From contig NW_006763307.1 of the NCBI RefSeq assembly GCF_000218685.1, positions 346,507 through 410,506 on the forward strand: 64,000 nt of DNA, in the 5' to 3' direction. A program made the translations under genes and the position numbers. Under the pieces are notes generated by a model. The model was not told the origin of the DNA. It saw nothing but the letters and a program-made list of their open reading frames with translations, and did no database searches. This document shows, piece by piece, positions 21,740 through 32,238 of the stretch. The stretch's first letter is position 1. Every line of letters starts with the position of its first letter. This stretch comes from Serpula lacrymans var. lacrymans S7.9 (lineage: Eukaryota; Basidiomycota; Agaricomycetes; Boletales; Serpulaceae).

Positions 21740-22215
21740 ACGGCAGGTTTGAGCACAATTGGCTCTCGATCCTCGGCTCATACGTAATCGCGTCAAACCA
21801 TCAATTTCCCATGCAGCTAACTGGATCGAAGTGATATACGATCGACGGCATCGTCCACGGACCCAGCTCAAATTCAAATATAGATTTTGCAGGTGCACGG
21901 AATTTAATTCTTCCAGCCCGTTTTTCCGTACCTTGGATTGGTCCCGTCGTCATTTCCTAACTCAACGACACCCTTTGCGTCGCAATGCTCCGTAATGACG
22001 GCTTCGTGGTACAATCAACATAGTGGTGAGTTACTAGCGCCCATCATGATCCTCACACCGCTGCAATGTATATGTATGATAATCTATACAAAGTCGTGCC
22101 CCGGCAAAGTCGTACCATTCTGAACAAGTCAACATTGTTGCGTAAGCAATCATTTATTTAGCTGTTAGGGGCTATCACTTGAAAACTCATTGTAATGTCA
22201 CTTCGAGTTCAGTTA
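21740..22215. repeat. Duplicated non-coding flank, copy 1
   Basis: Shares ordered blocks with about 28570-29030: TCTCGATCCTCGGCTCA near 21770 and 28590, a TATAGA-TTTT-CAGG-GCACG block near 21880 and 28640, GCTCCRTAATGAYGG near 21990 and 28740, and GAAAACTCATYGTAAT near 22180 and 29000. The order is the same. In the second place this DNA is the 3' flank of the MFS gene ending at 29046. Confidence 0.6.
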
Positions 22216-22310
22216 GGAGGAATTTAATCTCTCTTCCAGTTCTTCCTGTACAATGCGGCACCCAAGGTACGAGGCGAGGCGCTTGCCCTGTTGTTGGCCA
22301 GCCATGATAT
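22216..22310 (-). pseudogene. Relic of a third MFS gene, 3' end only
   Basis: On the minus strand these bases translate as LASYLGCR then QEELEERL, which matches the C-terminal end of the two MFS genes here (YLGSRLPEELQDRD and YLASRLPDELQDRD). It lies next to the duplicated MFS 3' flank at 21740-22215, in the same order and orientation as at 29046. Nothing of the upstream exons could be read, so it is a truncated leftover of a duplication. Confidence 0.5.
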
Positions 22311-22792
22311 AGACGAATACTCTGTGGATAGCTAACGGCAACAATGAACTCAGGTAGCGTTTCCGCCAGGCATCTTATTAGATCGAAACCAGTTTGCAGA
22401 TAATGAGCGCGTAATAATCCATGGTTTATAAGATCACAGGTTTTTGATTACTGGCGAACTTAGCCACTTTGCGTGCTCCATGGTACACTGCCCTGGATGA
22501 GATGTAAGTCGTAACCCGTGTTTCATCACGCCTTACATACTGCCTATTTCTCCGTCCATAGTCGAGCCCACACTCGAGATGCATCAGTTTCCTCAGAATT
22601 CGCTTGCCCAACGCAAGTTGAGATAATACCATAATTGTTCAATTCAAGAAAACATCCATGGAGCCATTCCTAGTTATACATGAAAACGAGCAAGTTGACA
22701 GACAAAAAACATAACTAGCGATCACTAATTGACGAAGCTACATACCAACGACAGAACATCAGGACACACCATCCTTGGAACGTCAGCACAAA

Positions 22793-23913
22793 TTAGGAGG
22801 GAGTGATCTTATATTCATCGGTGTTATTTATGCTGAGGTTCCAACTGGTGGTTTCCTTGAGTTCAGCAAGATTGACTTCCCATATCACTTTGGTCTTAAT
22901 GGGACTCCTTAAGATGTCAGTCTCCTTATAGTCGGAGGTGATGTAGGCACGCAGGATCGGAATGAATTGAGCCGTGACGTTGGACTTGTCTCTGTAATAT
23001 TGTATTTCAGTTCTCCAGGGTACCAGAGTATGGATAGATAACAAATACTAGAGAATGTTGACGTACCTGACACTATCGAAGTACAGTGCTGACGTGGGTA
23101 ACTGGTCTCTTCCATCCGAGTCCTTGAAGCCTGTGGTTGGACAACGTGTTAAGTAGGGAAGAGTAACGAACATAACGGCCATATACCAATGGCAAGGTCC
23201 TGAGGTGAACCAGTTTCATTCAAGGCTATCACGTAATTCTCCTTTCCTGTGGTGGGGGACTGTGACCGTTGTTCTTGAACTGCGGTATACAGAGGCGGTT
23301 AGAAAACCAACTTACAGAAAAGTAGAAGACACCTTCCTCCTCTGTCAGAGTGGTACTTTGGTTGTACTATAGAATGGTCACGGTTACTTGTGCACCAGAC
23401 ATGACATGCTAGACGAGAACTACTGACGTTGATATCAATGTAGGTTTCTGCTCCAATAATGCTACCACTGTCAACCTGAGGCTTGAGGAAAGTGAGTCTA
23501 ATGTTCGGTTAGTGACTTCGAGGCCTGGTTTTCTGTGAAAAATGCTCACTGGTTCGTGTAGGTTGCATGCATGGCATAGGAACCTGCAACTTGTAAGTGA
23601 TCAACTAGAAAAATATAGGAAAATATCAATATCTACCCTTTGCTCCGAAAGCAACGACGCTAAAGAAAATTCGAATTCACGGATTTGCATCAACCATCAA
23701 GTCAAAGAATACACTCACTGCCAGACTACGGGGAAGTAGTCTTTGTAGATTCCTTCAACATCCTTGTCGAACGTAAGGAGTAGCGTTGCAGCATGGCCAA
23801 GGTCATGGCTACAAGACAGTGAAGTAAGATATGATGAGCACAGGGGCGCGTGGCCATTGACAATGAGATGATACTGACGTCCGGATTGTCAGATTTCTGA
23901 CGAAGGTAGACAT
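22793..23913 (-). CDS. Unrecognised three-copy family, member A
   Basis: Starts MSTFVRNLTIR at 23913 and ends in a Lys-Ile-Thr-Pro-Ser tail at 22796. By comparison with member C it has nine short exons; exon 1 (23913-23879, 35 bases) and the last exon (22991-22793) are clear. Conserved blocks: TLLLTFDKDVEGIYKDYFPV, a YN..TTL segment, GFKDS, and the C-terminal block FIPILRAYITSDYKETDIL with IWEVNLAELKETTSW. No signal peptide or membrane helix is obvious, and beta-strand-like alternation dominates. A TATA box lies about 90 bases before the ATG (near 24001). I do not recognise the family and give it no function. Confidence 0.7.
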
Positions 23914-23997
23914 TGTTTGTGAATGTACAGTGGAGAGAGGCTAAGAAATGATTGTAGGGACTGAAGTCTTGGAGTTATCGGTTTATAAAGGGGGGTC

Positions 23998-24008
23998 TTT
24001 ATATACCT
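23998..24008 (-). promoter_or_regulatory. TATA box of family member A
   Basis: Reads AGGTATATAAAG on the minus strand about 90 bases upstream of the start codon at 23913. Members B and C have a similar box at a similar distance, so the promoter was duplicated with the gene or is under constraint. Confidence 0.55.
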
Positions 24009-24019
24009 TTAGCTCCCTC

Positions 24020-25120
24020 CTTCACCTAATCTTTCTTGGGGGGAAAAAAAGTTCGCCATGAGTTGGCAAAGACGTTGATGACCCTACTAAGGGATCGCCT
24101 CTCGCAGCATTAACAACGCCAGACCCTCGGTTGTGCCCAAACTAATCATCCCTTCATGGATGGAAAGTACTAGGATTAATCGGCAAGTTCCATGACCCCT
24201 ATTGCGACAGGACCATGCGACTTGCATGGGGAATTGTATGGAACTCGCCAGCACTTTGTTTACGCACAAGTGATTTACGTACAACTCACGAAGAGCACAA
24301 TTTGACCGAGTCTCCTGTGACTAATAGCCTAATGGGATTGAATGACATGGTGCATGGAAGGGAGGCATTCTGTTCGGAAAGTTAGCTCGAGATCACACCT
24401 TCCAATCTGCCACTTGCTCACCCTGCATTGAAGTTGCTATGGTTGTAGGCTTTCAGGGGGAAATATGCCATAAAGACGATGTTCCGTTGACTAAAATATA
24501 TTCTAGTGCACCAGTCAGCTGATGTTTTGAGTGCTTGCGATGAAGATACGAGTGTCTATTTGCCATAATATCAGGGTCACCGGACTCATGGCAGAGAAGT
24601 TGAATAGCAGCCCGCATGGAAGAATGCTCCGCGCCAACAGAAATGATCATAATGTCCACATTAGATTTCGAGATATTTGCAACCAGTTTCAAGCGTTGTA
24701 TTTACTGTGGCAAAGTGAATGAGTGACGTGAACTGGAATTATTTACTTCATAACACACCAAAAAGTACATATCGATATATATGCCCAACACCTAGGCCTA
24801 TTGCCGATTATACGAAGCGGTCAGAAAAGGTAAAACTGCGGCCTTCATCACCTTACTCAATAACAATACAGTTGGTAGAAACGAACCCAACGGTGTTCGG
24901 ATCTCTTTCAGCTTTGATTCAATGAATCCGACTGCGCGAGCCTGAGTGGGACGCTTTGGCATTAAGAAATGTTAGGAAGGTGATGAAAGCCAATCGTTGA
25001 TACCCAGCAAGTGCTCTCCCCGACGAAGGTAGATTACAAAATCAAGTCATACTTCACTACTACTAGTAACTTTGACCAGCAGCTTCCATTCAACAAGTGT
25101 ATACAACATACATATTCATT
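24020..25120. other. Intergenic between family members A and B
   Basis: Scattered short frames without motifs. Nothing supported beyond the promoter of member A at its left edge. Confidence 0.45.
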
Positions 25121-25133
25121 TACTATGTTCTTT

Positions 25134-26255
25134 CTACGTCGTCATAATGTTTCCAAGGTGCCTCTTCGATCTTGTACTGCCCTGCCATGTAGTCTTTAGA
25201 CAGAATCCAGCGGGTAGTCTCATCAAGCGCGGCAAGATCCTGCTCCCAAACTGCTTTTCCTACAATAGGGTGCTTCAAGATATAGGTCTCCTTGAACTCT
25301 GTGGAGGTGGTAACGTAGGCACGCAGGATTGGAGTAAACTGAGGTTTAACAGAGGAGTTGACTCTATATTTTTTCTCTTTGTTAGAGTCCTAGCGGATAA
25401 AAGGAGAGAACACATACGCAACATTATCGATGTAGAGAACTGGCATAGGCAATGGGCTTCTCGTATCTTTAAAACCTAGATTTAAAAGCATGATGAGCCG
25501 GAACGGAAATCAAAATGCGCTGACCACATACCAAGTGCAACGTCCTGGATAGCCTTAGTTGCATTCACGATCTCGATGTAATTCGACGTTCCGGTTTCAG
25601 GGAGCTACGAGAATTATCACGAGCTGAGGAAGGCAATAATCATATGTTACAACTTACTGAGAGAGAAAATATACCATCAGCATCTGTCAAGGTGGTCCTC
25701 TGATTGTACTGTGCAATATGTAACATTAACACTACCGAAATACGGAGGAATAGCAAAATTACTAACGCTAATGTCGACAAAGGTGGAGGCTCCGACGACG
25801 ATTCCATTGACGACTTGTGGTTTAAGGGCGGCATATCTTTACATTGAGTGAAGATTATTAACATAACTCGCATCCTTTACGAGATAAAGACTTACTGGCT
25901 TGTATACGTTGCTTGCATGGAGTATTCTCCTGCATTTATTATCACTTCAACGGTAGGATAGGAAGGGTTTCTGGTGGAGCTTACCGCTGGCTGCAAAATC
26001 GACAACCCTAAAATACTAGATATCTATAGGTAGCTGTCGGTGAAAGCGGTAGACGCTTACCTCCAGACAATAGGATAGCTTTTGGGAGATCCCTGCAACT
26101 CCGAGTCTCTGAAAGGTTTATCGAAAACAAGCAACAACGTCACCCGTTCCCCAAGATTCTTACTACCAACAGTTGAGTGATTATTTAATAGACATTCAAC
26201 CAGACGCTACAGACACTCACGCATAGAATGTCAGGTTTTTGACAAAAGTGGACAT
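25134..26255 (-). CDS. Unrecognised three-copy family, member B
   Basis: Starts MSTFVKNLTF at 26255 and stops at 25134-25136. The same exon plan as member C can be followed: the VTLLLVFDKPF and YPIVWR block, YNQRTTLTDADGIFSLS, NYIEIVNATKAIQDVALG, FKDTRSPLPMPVLYIDNV and the last exon FTPILRAYVTTSTEFKETYI with AVWEQDLAALDETTRW. All stretches examined are open, so it looks intact. It is the most divergent of the three. It lies head-to-tail with member A on the same strand and divergently from member C. Confidence 0.65.
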
Positions 26256-26345
26256 CACTTCAGGTTGTATACTCGAAGATTTGCTGAGATAGCGAGTGTC
26301 AGTTAAACGGTGTTTTGAGTAGTTGTGTAATACACACGGCGAAGT

Positions 26346-26355
26346 CTTTATAAAC
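26346..26355 (-). promoter_or_regulatory. TATA box of family member B
   Basis: GTTTATAAAG on the minus strand, about 95 bases upstream of the start at 26255, in the same position as in the two paralogs. Confidence 0.45.
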
Positions 26356-26970
26356 TTCCCCTGTTTTGATAAGAGCAAAAGGAAAAGGCTCTAGATGGAC
26401 TCATCTAGCTCGATATAATCACCCCAACACGTTTCGAGAACGCAGACATGCTCTACGTTGACATGTCTTTGATGTCGGACCAAGGTGCCAATTGAAATTT
26501 TGCTCGAAATAGTCACGTATCCAAATTCGAGTTACGGAATCTTCCGACTCGTGATTGGAGTGTATCGCATTTTAATTATGGCATGGTCATTGTCTAAACC
26601 CAAATTGTACATCATATCATAATTTTCCATGCAACCTGTCCTTCGCAAGTGTCCAGGTTGAACCCTGACCGCCACGAACCCTGACCACAAACTACATGAC
26701 TATTCAATTGTGGATCCCTCGTGCATCTGGACAAGAAACACGTTCACATCCGAGTGTTCTATGCAAGCTGTCAGGTCATAATGTAATAGTAGTGGCTTCA
26801 AAGAGTCTAACCGGATTTTCTTCACATTGATATTGTTTGGAATGCAGAAGAGGTTCCGGATGTCGTTGATGGTATCATGTGCTTGCTGTACCAGTCGGAG
26901 TCTGTCAACTCACCATGTATCTTTTCATCTTTCCCCCTGAAGGATAAACAAGCAAACAAACAATCTAGAG
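26356..26970. other. Divergent intergenic region between members B and C
   Basis: Shared upstream region of two divergently transcribed paralogs. No palindromic operator-like site stood out by eye. Confidence 0.45.
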
Positions 26971-26971
26971 G

Positions 26972-26979
26972 TATATAAA
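26972..26979 (+). promoter_or_regulatory. TATA box of family member C
   Basis: TATATAAAG within GAGGTATATAAAGCC, about 85 bases upstream of the ATG at 27062. Confidence 0.6.
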
Positions 26980-27061
26980 GCCTTTTTCTGTACCGCTAAC
27001 TGCAGAACTTCAAAGCTCTACAATCTCATACTACTCAGTATCTCCTACACATTCACAAACG

Positions 27062-28155
27062 ATGTCTACCTTCGTCAGGAATTTGGTGATTCGGACGTGA
27101 GCATCATCTTACTATCAACCTCCATAAGTCAGACTCAACTTGACTGTTTCGCAGCGTCGACCTCGGTGTTGATGTAACGTTGCTCCTTGCATTTGACAAG
27201 GATCTCGAAGGCGGGATATACAAGGATTATTTTCCCGTTGTCTGGAGGTGAGGACAGCGCCGACCTACTAGTACGCCGCCCATGACTAATCCAGACTTTT
27301 CTGTAATATAGAGTCACTCCATTCGGAGCTAAGGGTGGATATTTTCCTAGATTCCTCTAGAAAATCACTTACAAATTGCAGGTCCTTTCGCCTTGCGTGC
27401 AACTTACACGAGCCAGTACGTCTATCTTGCAAAGTACTCGTTCTAGGCTTGAAAGTCACTCATTGAACAATAGACTTACTTTCCTCAAACCGCAAGTCGC
27501 CAACAATAACATCATTGGAGCTGAAACTTACACCGATATCAGCGTGAGTGTTTATCGTCTGCTGTCTTATATACGTTGTAAACTGTTATACAGTACAACG
27601 AAAGTACTACCTTGACCAAGAGTGGTGGTGTCTTCTACTTCTCCGTAAGTCTGACCTTGATTTATTTGTGATTGCCATAGTTCACCAATGATATTTTATT
27701 TAGCCCCCCACTACAGGAAAGGAGAATTACATGGTAGCCTTGAACGATACTGGCTCACCCCAGGATATTGCCATCGGTATATGGCTATTATTTTCATTAG
27801 TCTCCCTTACTTAACGCGCTGTCCAACCACAGGCTTCAAGGACGGAGGAGACCCGTGGCCCAAGCCAGCACTCTACTTCAACAATGTAGGGTACGTCAAT
27901 CTCCTCTACTATTTGTTATCCGTGCTATGGAAAACTGAGATACAAACCTACAGACAAAACTCCAATGTCACAGCTCAGTTCACGCCGATCCTGCGCGCCT
28001 ACATCACCTCCGACTATCAGGAGACTGACATCTTGAGGGGCGCCATCCAAACCAAGGCGATCTGGGAGGTTAATCTTGCTGAACTCAGGGAAACCACCAC
28101 TTGGAACCTCAGCAGGGAGCCTCACACCGGCATATTCAAGATCACTCCTGCCTAA
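27062..28155 (+). CDS. Unrecognised three-copy family, member C
   Basis: Nine exons join in phase to 212 residues: 27062-27096, 27155-27247, 27312-27334, 27382-27415, 27474-27543, 27594-27644, 27704-27776, 27833-27890, 27954-28155. It starts MSTFVRNLVIRTVDLG. Features shared with A and B are VTLLLAFDKDLEGGIYKDYF, a YN..TTL..SGGVF..S segment, ENYMVALNDTG, FKDGGDPWP, FTPILRAYITSDYQETDIL and IWEVNLAELRETTTW. There is no signal peptide; the protein is probably cytosolic and rich in beta strands. The density of introns (nine exons for 639 bases) is notable. It converges with the MFS gene ending at 29046. Family not recognised; function unknown. Confidence 0.8.
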
Positions 28156-29045
28156 CCGATGAACATTTTACTGGTGAGCATAGATTGCTGTTCTCAAGGG
28201 CTGTACCTTAAATTTTCCTTCTTTCACCCTCAGCCGCGTCAATTACCGTTCTCTAGCTGCTTGTTGTCTTTCTTGTTGCGCGTTTCTGATGTAATAGCTT
28301 GAACGGTTGTATTTTTTACCTGAATTGAAACTGTCGTTGTGTTACCTCGACTGCGCTTATGTTAGGCAAATCCAATTATGAGGAAGCTGACATCTATATA
28401 AAGGTTACCTTTGGCAGTTTCAGTACTGGTCATGGTAAGTCACCAGACTTCTTACGTTGGCATACACAACGCATGCGATGCGCACAAAACCCACCATTAC
28501 TTTCGTTTCGAAGGGTTCTTCACCCTATCAGCGAGACTCGGACGAGGAAGCCTCAAGAAGACTGTACCCTGGCGAATTCGAACAGTTGATTCTCGATCCT
28601 CGGCTCACGACCGCCCATGGACCTAGCTGGGGATAAAGTATAGAGTTTTCAGGAGCACGAACCTCAATCCATCCAGGCTACTCCTCTCCCTTCTCATGAC
28701 TCCTGTCGTCACTCTATAATTAGGGCTCCTGTTGCATCAAAGCTCCATAATGATGGGATACGTTGTTCCTGTGGGACAGTGGGCATAACTATGAGCAATG
28801 TCACTGCCACAACCCTCCGTGGCGCCTAAAGTACCGGTAAACTTCGGATCTACACAACACTTTTAGTGATTTCCCTACGTTGTTCCGGTGACATTAAACA
28901 CCAAGCTCACTTGTTATCATTACCCGTCAGGTAGTTTAAAATACAACTAATGGGTAATCTATTCACTTTGTATGGTGACACAGGCAAGAACTATTGGTTG
29001 AAAACTCATCGTAATATAATACTGAAGTTTGGATATGAACTCTTT
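28156..29045. repeat. Intergenic, with duplicated non-coding flank copy 2
   Basis: The right part (about 28570-29030) is colinear with 21740-22215. Short ORFs at 28359-28626 have no motif. No gene is called. Confidence 0.5.
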
Positions 29046-30891
29046 TCAATCTCGGTCTTGCAGCTCTTCTGGGAGACGAGATCCAAGGTACATGGCACCT
29101 AAAGATAAAGACAGCAAGACAGCCCAGACAGCGTTACCACCAAAGATATCATACTGAATTGAAACTGCAAAGAGGGATGTTGCCACGGCGGGCGCAACGG
29201 CACGCGAGATGGATGCTGTGGTTTGACTGAGACCATTGACGGCACCGAGAGAGAGCTTCGTAGGTGATGAGGCTGTTATAAACATGAAGATACACGCTAC
29301 CACCAGAAATAAAAATCATAAATTTTTATACAATGACCTAGCTCGCGAAATAGAGGCTTACCGAATGCCATGTCGAGCACAACCATAAGGCAAAGTTGAC
29401 ACGACAGCAAGAACCAAACGACTGGGGAAACTCCCCAAATTTTGACCGCCCAACTGATAATGGGGAATATGGTGTAGATGGGTAGGAAGCAGCTGACTGC
29501 GACCATGTATATGCGCTTGGGGCCCCAACGTTCAATGATCATGGCCACGAACATGATCTGGAACAGCCCATCGACGAGACCGAACAGGCCCATCCACATA
29601 CCAATGGTAGAAGGTTCGAAGCCGAGCCCGCCGTATTTGATGGGGGTAGAATAAAAGAGTGGCTGGAGAGCGAACATGGCTATTTCTACAAATGCGAGAG
29701 CGCCATAGTTGGCAACTGGAATGAGAACTGATGGTATGAACAGAGAGGAAAGAGAGGGAAGAGTTTGCTGGTTGACAGAAGGTTGTACGACGCCATTGTG
29801 GGTTTCTTGTTGCGAGAAGTTACTTTCTAGAGCTGCGTAATTCTTATGCATGTATTTCGACTTTTGTTTTGTTGGTAAAGTCTGATCCGAATTCAGGATA
29901 AGTCTCTGGTTATATGCGCACGACAGTGATGATGCCACTAACCTCCTTTAAAAACAAGGCCACTATGATGAAGCAGAAGGCAGTGAAGGCTGCTGCAGTA
30001 GCACAAGGGAGAAAATATGGGTAATTTATCCAGAAGGAACCAGAGAACCAGCTAGGGAAGCGGTCATGAGGACGAGCAAGTGTACCTCCCATGAAAGGAC
30101 TATAACGACTCAATACATGCACTAGACACAAGTTGATATGTAAATGCTTACCCGAGTGCTGCTCCTGCGGACCACACTATTGGAATCATGGCAAACCCTT
30201 GCGCCATGTTGGTCGAGTCGGTTAACTCACCCACCATGGTCTTCATGATTCCGATATTTCCGTTGAGCATCCCATTGAAGCATCGACTGTCGTTCAATAC
30301 GCGAATACTTAGTTATTACAACTCAAAAGAAAGTACTGTAAGGAGAACAAACCTAATTACGAGAGCCCAGAATGTTCTGGAAAGGCCGAATCCGACCATG
30401 GAACCACAGAGACCAACGAGACCGATCAGTAAGACGGGCTTACGACCTATTTGATCTGATAGACGGTTCCACTGCAACACAGTTAAAGCTTGTGTCACGT
30501 AGAACAACGATTCCTAGATGCATATAGTAAGACAAGAAAAACTATCACAAGAGAGTCTGTACATACTATGAGACCGGCATAATATCCAACCTTGCGCTCG
30601 TCACCACCGGTGATGTCTAGTTCACTGACAAGCTACAAGCACTCTACAATAAACATTTTCTATTTGGTAAAATCGAGATAAGAGAATGCAGACCTGGTTG
30701 ATGAAAGGGAATATGCACTGAGCGGTAATAGGTTCTGCGAGTTGGATGGACAATAAAAGGGTGAGTTGGAAAGTTGGCAGTGGAGTGCGAGGTTTCTTCG
30801 CATTTTTCTGGAGCAGAGGAGCCTCCTCGTCCCTCGCCACAGCTGTGTGGGTGCTATAGTCGCTATTATCATCAGCAAAGTTGCTGGACAT
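29046..30891 (-). CDS. MFS transporter, drug/proton-antiporter-like, copy 2
   Basis: Paralog of the transporter at 14528, on the opposite strand. Seven exons join in phase to 495 residues: 30891-30694, 30632-30567, 30513-30353, 30286-30152, 30099-29943, 29881-29362, 29296-29046. Five exons have the same length as in copy 1 (66, 161, 135, 157 and 251 bases); only the N-terminal exon and the exon with the hydrophilic central loop differ. The loop motif reads WNRLSDQIGRKPVLLIG, with Arg changed to Gln relative to copy 1. The C-terminus is EELQDRD. No frame damage was seen, so both copies appear functional. Confidence 0.9.
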
Positions 30892-32238
30892 ACTGTAGGA
30901 TATGGGAGATGGAAAACGAGACAGAGAGGATTAGCATACAACACACTCGTTGGTAATATATAGTAAAAACGAAGACCGGAATCGGAGCTTGACGGCTTCT
31001 AGATCTTCGGTCCTGGGGCAGTGTACATATCGGGGACAGAACTTTGTTTAGCGTACCCGAACACGAAGAACGGACAGAAGGACGACGTCACGAACGTGTC
31101 CAAGACTCTGATCAGTTCCGGATGCCCTGCGCGCTCGAGATTCTGATATTACTGACAGTGAAGTTCGCCTCATTTGACATAGTGTGATATTGTCAACGTT
31201 AGCACGCTTCTCCCGAGTTGCAGGACATCAGCCGTTTATATACTTGACGTTATAGCGTTTATAGATGGCATTCAAAGAAGCAGGCGCAAATGTCATACCG
31301 TCACTGCGACAGCCTCCGCGGAGTCAAACCATCTTCCCCCTGCATTACGTAATTGCCTATTTCGTTCATTTGACGCTCCGGTTCAACTTCGACTCCGCGT
31401 TTATCTCCCCAGCTGCGATTCAAATCCACCATATACAGTCACTTCTTGCCCTCAAGCATTCAACGTTCACACTTGGCCAGTACGTATTTTGCACAACAAA
31501 GATATCATTATTTCCTACCTGATCTCCACTCTAGAAGTAAAGTGACCTCACGCGTCTTAGCTATTCACACAATAACAGATATGGATCTCCATCTTTGGAG
31601 CGCTACTACACTGAACCGAACATAACCCTCCTAGTGACAGCACGAATGATTCATATCCATGATACTATCGCCCAATTCAGTTTCATCATATTATTGTTGT
31701 TAACTCGCTTTGGAATGGGACTGTTCAACGTCGGAGGGGACGTTGGGGCTTCCCAGCCCAGAAGGATTCTCACGAATATAACGAGCAAACGTTTTCTGAT
31801 CAGTATGTTGAAAAAGTCATCCTATTAGCTGATCATGGTATTCAACGTTGTGAACATCCTAGTCAGTAACGGCAACATGAATCACCTCTATTCCATCCGC
31901 ACCATAGCGTCAGTCGAACATACATTCCTGGTAGCCGATCGACTGGCAGCACCGCGTCAATCAAACCATGGAAGAGCTCTGTCAACTGTCTCACTACCAT
32001 ACTGCAATGTCGTATTTCATTCCCGTGCGCTCCTATCAGTCTATGGTCTGGGTACTATTCTGATCGAACATACGTTGTTCGACTTTTTTGGTCCATCTAA
32101 CCACTACCTGTAGGATATCCAAGATTTTAAACACAGCTCATTTCTTGTATTTAAGGCCTCTGTATGCTCACATCCTACCATTGCAAAAAGCAACCGTACC
32201 ATTTCTCTACCCCAAAGGACCATATCTTCGCTCTAGCT
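30892..32238. other. Divergent intergenic region between MFS copy 2 and PAL
   Basis: About 1.35 kb with short frames only and no recognisable motif. It should contain both promoters. Confidence 0.45.
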
